Positions 7,408 to 11,156 of a DNA stretch of 11,156 nucleotides are shown here, in pieces. Origin of the DNA: Oehlia diaphana (lineage: Eukaryota > Glomeromycota > Glomeromycetes > Glomerales > Glomeraceae); contig QZLH01001436.1 in NCBI GenBank assembly GCA_003833135.1, positions 9,441 to 20,596 of the forward strand. The letters are read 5' to 3'. The number at the start of each line of letters is the position of its first letter. The stretch's first letter is position 1. The translations under genes and the position numbers were made by a program. A model generated the notes under the pieces. It was not told where the DNA came from and did no database searches. It saw only the letters and a list, made by a program, of their open reading frames with translations.

Positions 7408-7580
7408 AGCCGTGTTCGATCACGTGATTTTTCATAGTAGGTGTGTGATGAATAGATATGTGACAAATAAATTTTCACAACTCGAAAAAATTGGTCCCCA
7501 GGATAAATAGTAAAAATGGAAAACTGGGATGTGATGTGAGGGGCGACAAATAATTTAATGTCACGTGATCGAACACGGCT
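7408..7580. mobile_element. 173-bp MITE-like element with CACGTG-bearing terminal repeats
   Basis: A 20-bp perfect inverted repeat, AGCCGTGTTCGATCACGTGA at 7408-7427 and its exact complement at 7561-7580, bounds a 133-bp AT-rich interior without a coding frame. Each terminus contains the palindrome CACGTG. The size and perfect ends suit a MITE. No target duplication is visible next to these borders, and weak similarity continues a few bases outward (CATTT on the left, ACATTTT on the inverted right), so the true ends may lie slightly outside. It sits between the divergent genes at 6804 (minus) and 7931 (plus). A structural regulatory repeat is the alternative. Confidence 0.7.
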
Positions 7581-7824
7581 CCCAAAATGTCAAATCGTAT
7601 GACCACTCGTACGACGTAACATTAATTCACTTTTTTTTAATAAATACCGAGAATTGTCGGAGTCAAAATCTAATGAGTAATGATAAAACCGTATTAATCA
7701 TTTTTTTCGTGAACTGATAAATTACTTTTTACTATGCTTGTCGGGGTATCTATATTATTTACTGTATTACGTAACAACAAGCCCACAAAAAGTTTATCAA
7801 GAGTCTAGTCACGATGTCAAAAAA
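7581..7824. other. 5' flank of the Crinkler gene; no gene seen
   Basis: AT-rich, non-coding, with a poly-T run near 7631. It is taken as promoter sequence only because of its position; no specific operator was recognised. Confidence 0.4.
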
Positions 7825-7836
7825 GTATATATATAC
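7825..7836 (+). promoter_or_regulatory. Candidate TATA box of the Crinkler gene
   Basis: GTATATATATAC lies about 95 bp before the preferred start codon (7931) and would place transcription start near 7860. It lies downstream of the alternative in-frame ATG at 7814, which is one reason to prefer the later start. Confidence 0.4.
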
Positions 7837-7930
7837 TCAAACTTTTTCAGATTTTCTCAAAACTTTGTTAATACTTAAGTCTTCTGAAAAAAAAAAATAC
7901 ATTTTATTACTTTACAGTATCTTATCCAAA

Positions 7931-10656
7931 ATGGTAATGTCGATAAATTGTATACTCTTAGGAGATTATTCTTTAAGAGATACTTTTGCGATTAACGTTT
8001 GTAAAATCAACCTTACTGGTACTGCTCAAGTCAAATATGATGAACTAAAAATTGATGACCTCAAGTATCTTATTTGGGACAAGAAAAAAGCCAAGTTTGG
8101 AGACTTTGATTCTGACCGTATTAACCTTTGGAAGGTTAATATCGCTTTTAGTGATATAGTCAAGCTCAAAGATGTTACTGAAGAACAAATCAACAATAAT
8201 TTTAGTGGCGAGGAGTTGTTTCCTATCTGTTTTTTTACAGATTATTTTCAAAAAGTTGACAAGAAGAACATCCACGTCATCGTAGTAATTGCCACTGGTA
8301 AGTTTCTCCTAACGTTTTACCTCTCGAACAAGAAATTTGCAGTAATAAAATATCGATTTGGTCTGACGCACGAATTTCTGTTATTTATTTAATATCGGAT
8401 ATTCCAGATTATAACCCACCAAAAAAGCGCCCTAAAATAATCAAAGGTATGTTATAACAATTTAAGCGCCTATCTTTTGTGCTGAACACAATGCTAATCT
8501 TCACTTTCCAGCTCTCGAAGGGGAGGATGTGTCGAGTTTGACATGGAGTGAAAAATCAGAGGGTAAGCTTTTCCTTAAAAGCTTGTTAATTAATTAATTA
8601 CTATTATTTATTAACATATATTGTACAATAAAGCATTCAAAATCGGTTTAAATGAACCTCCCATAATAATCAACAATGGAGTCTATTCTCTAGGCGAATC
8701 AGAATTTAAAAAGTTTGTGACTTCGGGTACTTTCGTCGATAAATCTCTTTTTATAATGGAATTCATGATCTTTGGACAACGGGCCAATCTGATTATTCGC
8801 CCTCGTCGGTTCGGAAAATCAACCAATCTTTCGATGCTTGAAACTTTCCTTTCAACGGATTATCCTCCATTAAATTATGTACCAGATGTAAAAACATCGT
8901 TGTTCGGGAAATTAAAAGTTGCTAGATTCGAATGGTTTGCTAAGTTGTACTACAAACAGTGGCCCGTAATTCACATTAGCTTCAAGGTAAGCAAGCCTGG
9001 TGTAACCTACTATTACATAAATAGCTAACAAGACTTACTTTTACTAGGATCTTCGCAGTAAATCCTGGGAAATAATGCAAGAAGACATAAAGGAAAGAAT
9101 TTCAGTTCTATACGGAGAACATAAATATCTTATTGACTCTTTCTCTCTTCCAGAGGATATGAATATGAAAGATGATTTTATGAAAGTACTCAGAAAAGAA
9201 ACAAAAGATAATGCATCTTGGACATATGCTCTTTCTAATTTAGCACGTTATCTTAACAAGTGCTTTGGCAAGAGTTCCATTATTCTAATCGACGAATACG
9301 ACTGGCCTATGGAAAATGCAAGAGGATTTTATGATAATGTTCACGATTTTTTTAAAACGATGTACTCAAGTGTAGCTAAGGTAAACATATGTATTGTAAT
9401 TAACTGATTGCATCCATGCTTGTTAAAACTACAAAATTTCTATGCAGGAAAATACTTACGTGGATAAGGTCCTGTTTGTTGGGACTCTCCCACTAGGACA
9501 ATCAAGCTTTCTTTCCGGATTAAACAATGTAGTGGCCTATCCAATGCATGAAAGACCAAGCTGTTCTGGCCGTGCTATTTTCTCTGATACATTTGGATTC
9601 ACCGAAAATGAAATTAAGCATTTGCTAGAAGAAAAAAATCAAAATGAAAAACTTGATGAACTACGCCTTTACTATAATGGATACCGAACGAGCACTGGAG
9701 TTCACATTTACAACCCACATTCAGTAATATCGTGTCTAGTAAAAAATGAAATTGATAATTATTGGATCAATAGCGGTTCTGCAATCACACTTGTAGAAAT
9801 CCTAAAAAAGTGCGGGTCAGAAGTCAAAGATCGGCTCCATAATATAATCCATTCCCATTCCTTCTATAAGGATAAAGATGTGGTTGAGTCTATAGTAAGT
9901 CTAGATGTGGAATTAATGCCATATCTCCGATACAATGACCTTGATACGAAGCCAGAGATAAACTCATTATGTACTTTATTATACTATAGTGGTTACTTGA
10001 CTATGGTTCCAGGATCTTTGATTGGTCATATTGTAAAAAATGTTCAACTAATAATCCCAAATAGAGAGGTAGCATGCCAATGGATTTTGTGGATTTTTGA
10101 GGTTATCGGTATGGAATATACGAAGACAAACGAAATATACGAATCATTGTTTAAAAAAGATATTGTTACATTTTGTAACAAATTTCCATTGCTTTATATG
10201 GAGTTAGTGTCATGTTTTGATATTGCTGATCTCAAAAGAGGTAAATTATATGAAACCTGGTACCATATATTTGTTCTCGGAGCACTCGCTATGTATCATG
10301 GCATTGAATACCGGGTTGAATCTAATCGCGAAGCTGGGGTTGGTCGTCCAGATGTCCGAATCATTCCAATTATCCAAAATAAAACCGTTAGCATAACGTA
10401 TGAATTTAAGCGTACTGAAGATGAATACTCCGATATAATGAAACGTGCCACCACAGAAGCACTAGATCAAATTCTTGACAAGGGTTACCGGATGAGTCTT
10501 CCAAATCATGTTAAGGAAATAGTTGAAGTTGGCATAGCCTTCTGTGATAAAGTAGCTTTTGTCTCAGCCCGTTGCCTAAAACGTAATAAAGAAGGAATTA
10601 CAACGAATGAAGATTGGCAAGTTGTTAGTGAATGGGAAACTGGAAAGGTGGAATAA
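7931..10656 (+). CDS. Crinkler-type effector: ubiquitin-like header, AAA-like NTPase, PD-(D/E)XK nuclease
   Basis: Six exons: 7931-8297, 8408-8446, 8512-8562, 8634-8986, 9048-9380, 9448-10656. All introns are GT-AG; the total is 2352 nt, 783 residues plus TAA, open throughout. Residues 1-122 form the Crinkler header (SINCILLGD, LWKV at 66-69, ending HVIVVI). Exon 2 encodes a PPKKRPK basic cluster (126-132), fitting nuclear entry. Residues from 153 are an AAA-ATPase-like domain: FVDKSLF, the P-loop variant RPRRFGKS (208-215, K214), Walker B ILIDEYD (349-355), FGFTENE and YYNGYR (457-461). The C-terminus is a PD-(D/E)XK nuclease: GRPD (D683), EFK (E700, K702) and a later Gln at 722. Known Crinklers of this NTPase-nuclease type are thought to act in nuclei. 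No signal peptide is evident. ATG 7937 is nearly as good a start; ATG 7814 adds 39 residues with no header features. Confidence 0.9.
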
Positions 10657-11020
10657 TGAAAGAGTAGGATCCATTATCACATTGCATTACTGCGTTTGTC
10701 AAATTAGTCGTTTACATACTAATTTTTATATAGTTTATTGCAAATTGCGCACTTCATTAATTAATTATAGTAAAGTTGTAAATTAGCATTTATTGAAAAT
10801 TGTAACAATCAAATAAAAATTAGCAGAGATAGAATATAAAACAATACTTCTGACTCGCTAACTTTATATTTTTGCATTCACTCAGCCACATTTACAGTGA
10901 ACATCTTTGATCACAATTTCCTTTTTTTTAATTGCACGTAAAACTGAGTATATGCAGACAATTGCTTGTTCTCTCATCTAACTACGGCACACTTACATCT
11001 TTTTTTCTTAAATCCTAACA
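10657..11020. other. Intergenic region between the Crinkler gene and the next gene
   Basis: Holds the presumed 3' untranslated region of the Crinkler gene and the promoter of the gene at 11021. Nothing else is seen. A pyrimidine-rich tract (about 10998-11008) lies shortly before the next ATG, as is common at fungal starts. Confidence 0.5.
10812..10817 (+). terminator. Possible polyadenylation signal
   Basis: AATAAA 156 bp after the Crinkler stop codon. In such AT-rich DNA the hexamer is common by chance, so only its position supports it. Confidence 0.3.
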
Positions 11021-11156
11021 ATGTCGCAAGAAGAGAATCAAGAGATTGATAATGAGACCGAATCCCAGGAATTTACATTTATTGAAGCAATAAATAGAAT
11101 AGATTCAACGGGAAAAGGTGTATTAAATAGTTGTTCAATTTATTTATTTTATAAAT
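11021..11156 (+). CDS. Start of an unrecognised gene, cut by the window edge
   Basis: ATG 11021 follows a pyrimidine-rich tract and a CTAACA context. It opens an acidic, Glu/Gln-rich N-terminus (MSQEENQEIDNETESQEF) followed by FIEAINRIDSTGKG, and the frame stays open to the last base. The composition changes abruptly after GKG to chance-like residues. The coding exon may therefore end near 11117 at a GTGTAT donor. Function cannot be given. Confidence 0.5.
   Translation, partial: MSQEENQEIDNETESQEFTFIEAINRIDSTGKGVLNSCSIYLFYK

Noticed and set aside
7814..7930. Upstream in-frame ATG of the Crinkler gene as the true start
   Set aside because: The 39 extra residues lack header similarity and contain the TATATATA element. 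The header begins normally at 7931 or 7937. It cannot be fully excluded without transcript ends.
8045..8275. Minus-strand open frame of 76 codons
   Set aside because: Antisense shadow of the Crinkler header exon.
1..11156. CRISPR array, tRNA, rRNA or bacterial operon
   Set aside because: No regularly spaced repeat-spacer structure, no cloverleaf-like sequence and no rRNA motifs were found; introns and gene families are eukaryotic.

Overview
The window is strongly AT-rich eukaryotic DNA with short spliceosomal introns (about 60 to 110 nt, GTAAG-type donors, CTAAT/CTAAC-like branch points). Its gene content fits an arbuscular mycorrhizal fungus of the Rhizophagus type: a Crinkler gene, a coiled-coil family of Glomeromycotina style and BED/hAT transposon debris. 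No database search was possible. Family names rest on motifs read from the translations and on general knowledge.

Layout. Positions 1-941 (minus) are a decayed BED-finger hAT transposase running off the left edge. Positions 1289-2128 hold a giant fold-back repeat with two 241-bp arms. Its left arm is split by a 266-bp hAT-type MITE with a perfect 8-bp target duplication; the other arm keeps the empty site. Positions 2245-2688 (minus) are a FYRN/FYRC-like remnant with one internal stop. Positions 3054-3397 (plus) are an unrecognised gene remnant. Positions 3904-4320 (plus) are one reading frame broken by two TAA codons. Positions 4667-5185 (minus) are scraps of a paralogue of the next gene. 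Positions 5292-6804 (minus) are a coiled-coil gene with a Cys-Pro-x-Cys C-terminal module, whose intactness is doubtful. Positions 7408-7580 are a second MITE-like element lying between two divergent genes.

The best-supported gene is the six-exon Crinkler at 7931-10656 (plus, 783 codons). It carries a ubiquitin-like Crinkler header, a hinge with a basic nuclear-localisation-like cluster, an AAA-like P-loop NTPase, and a PD-(D/E)XK nuclease with its key residues in place. Its first three introns are all phase 1, so the two hinge mini-exons (39 and 51 nt) are symmetric modules. A further partial gene starts at 11021.

The genes do not form an operon or pathway. The window reads as a repeat-rich accessory region where transposons and lineage-expanded families decay around one apparently intact effector-type gene. 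The most unusual structures are the nested hairpin/MITE, the symmetric hinge exons of the Crinkler gene, and a 37-bp repeat occurring twice exactly 171 codons apart in the coiled-coil gene.
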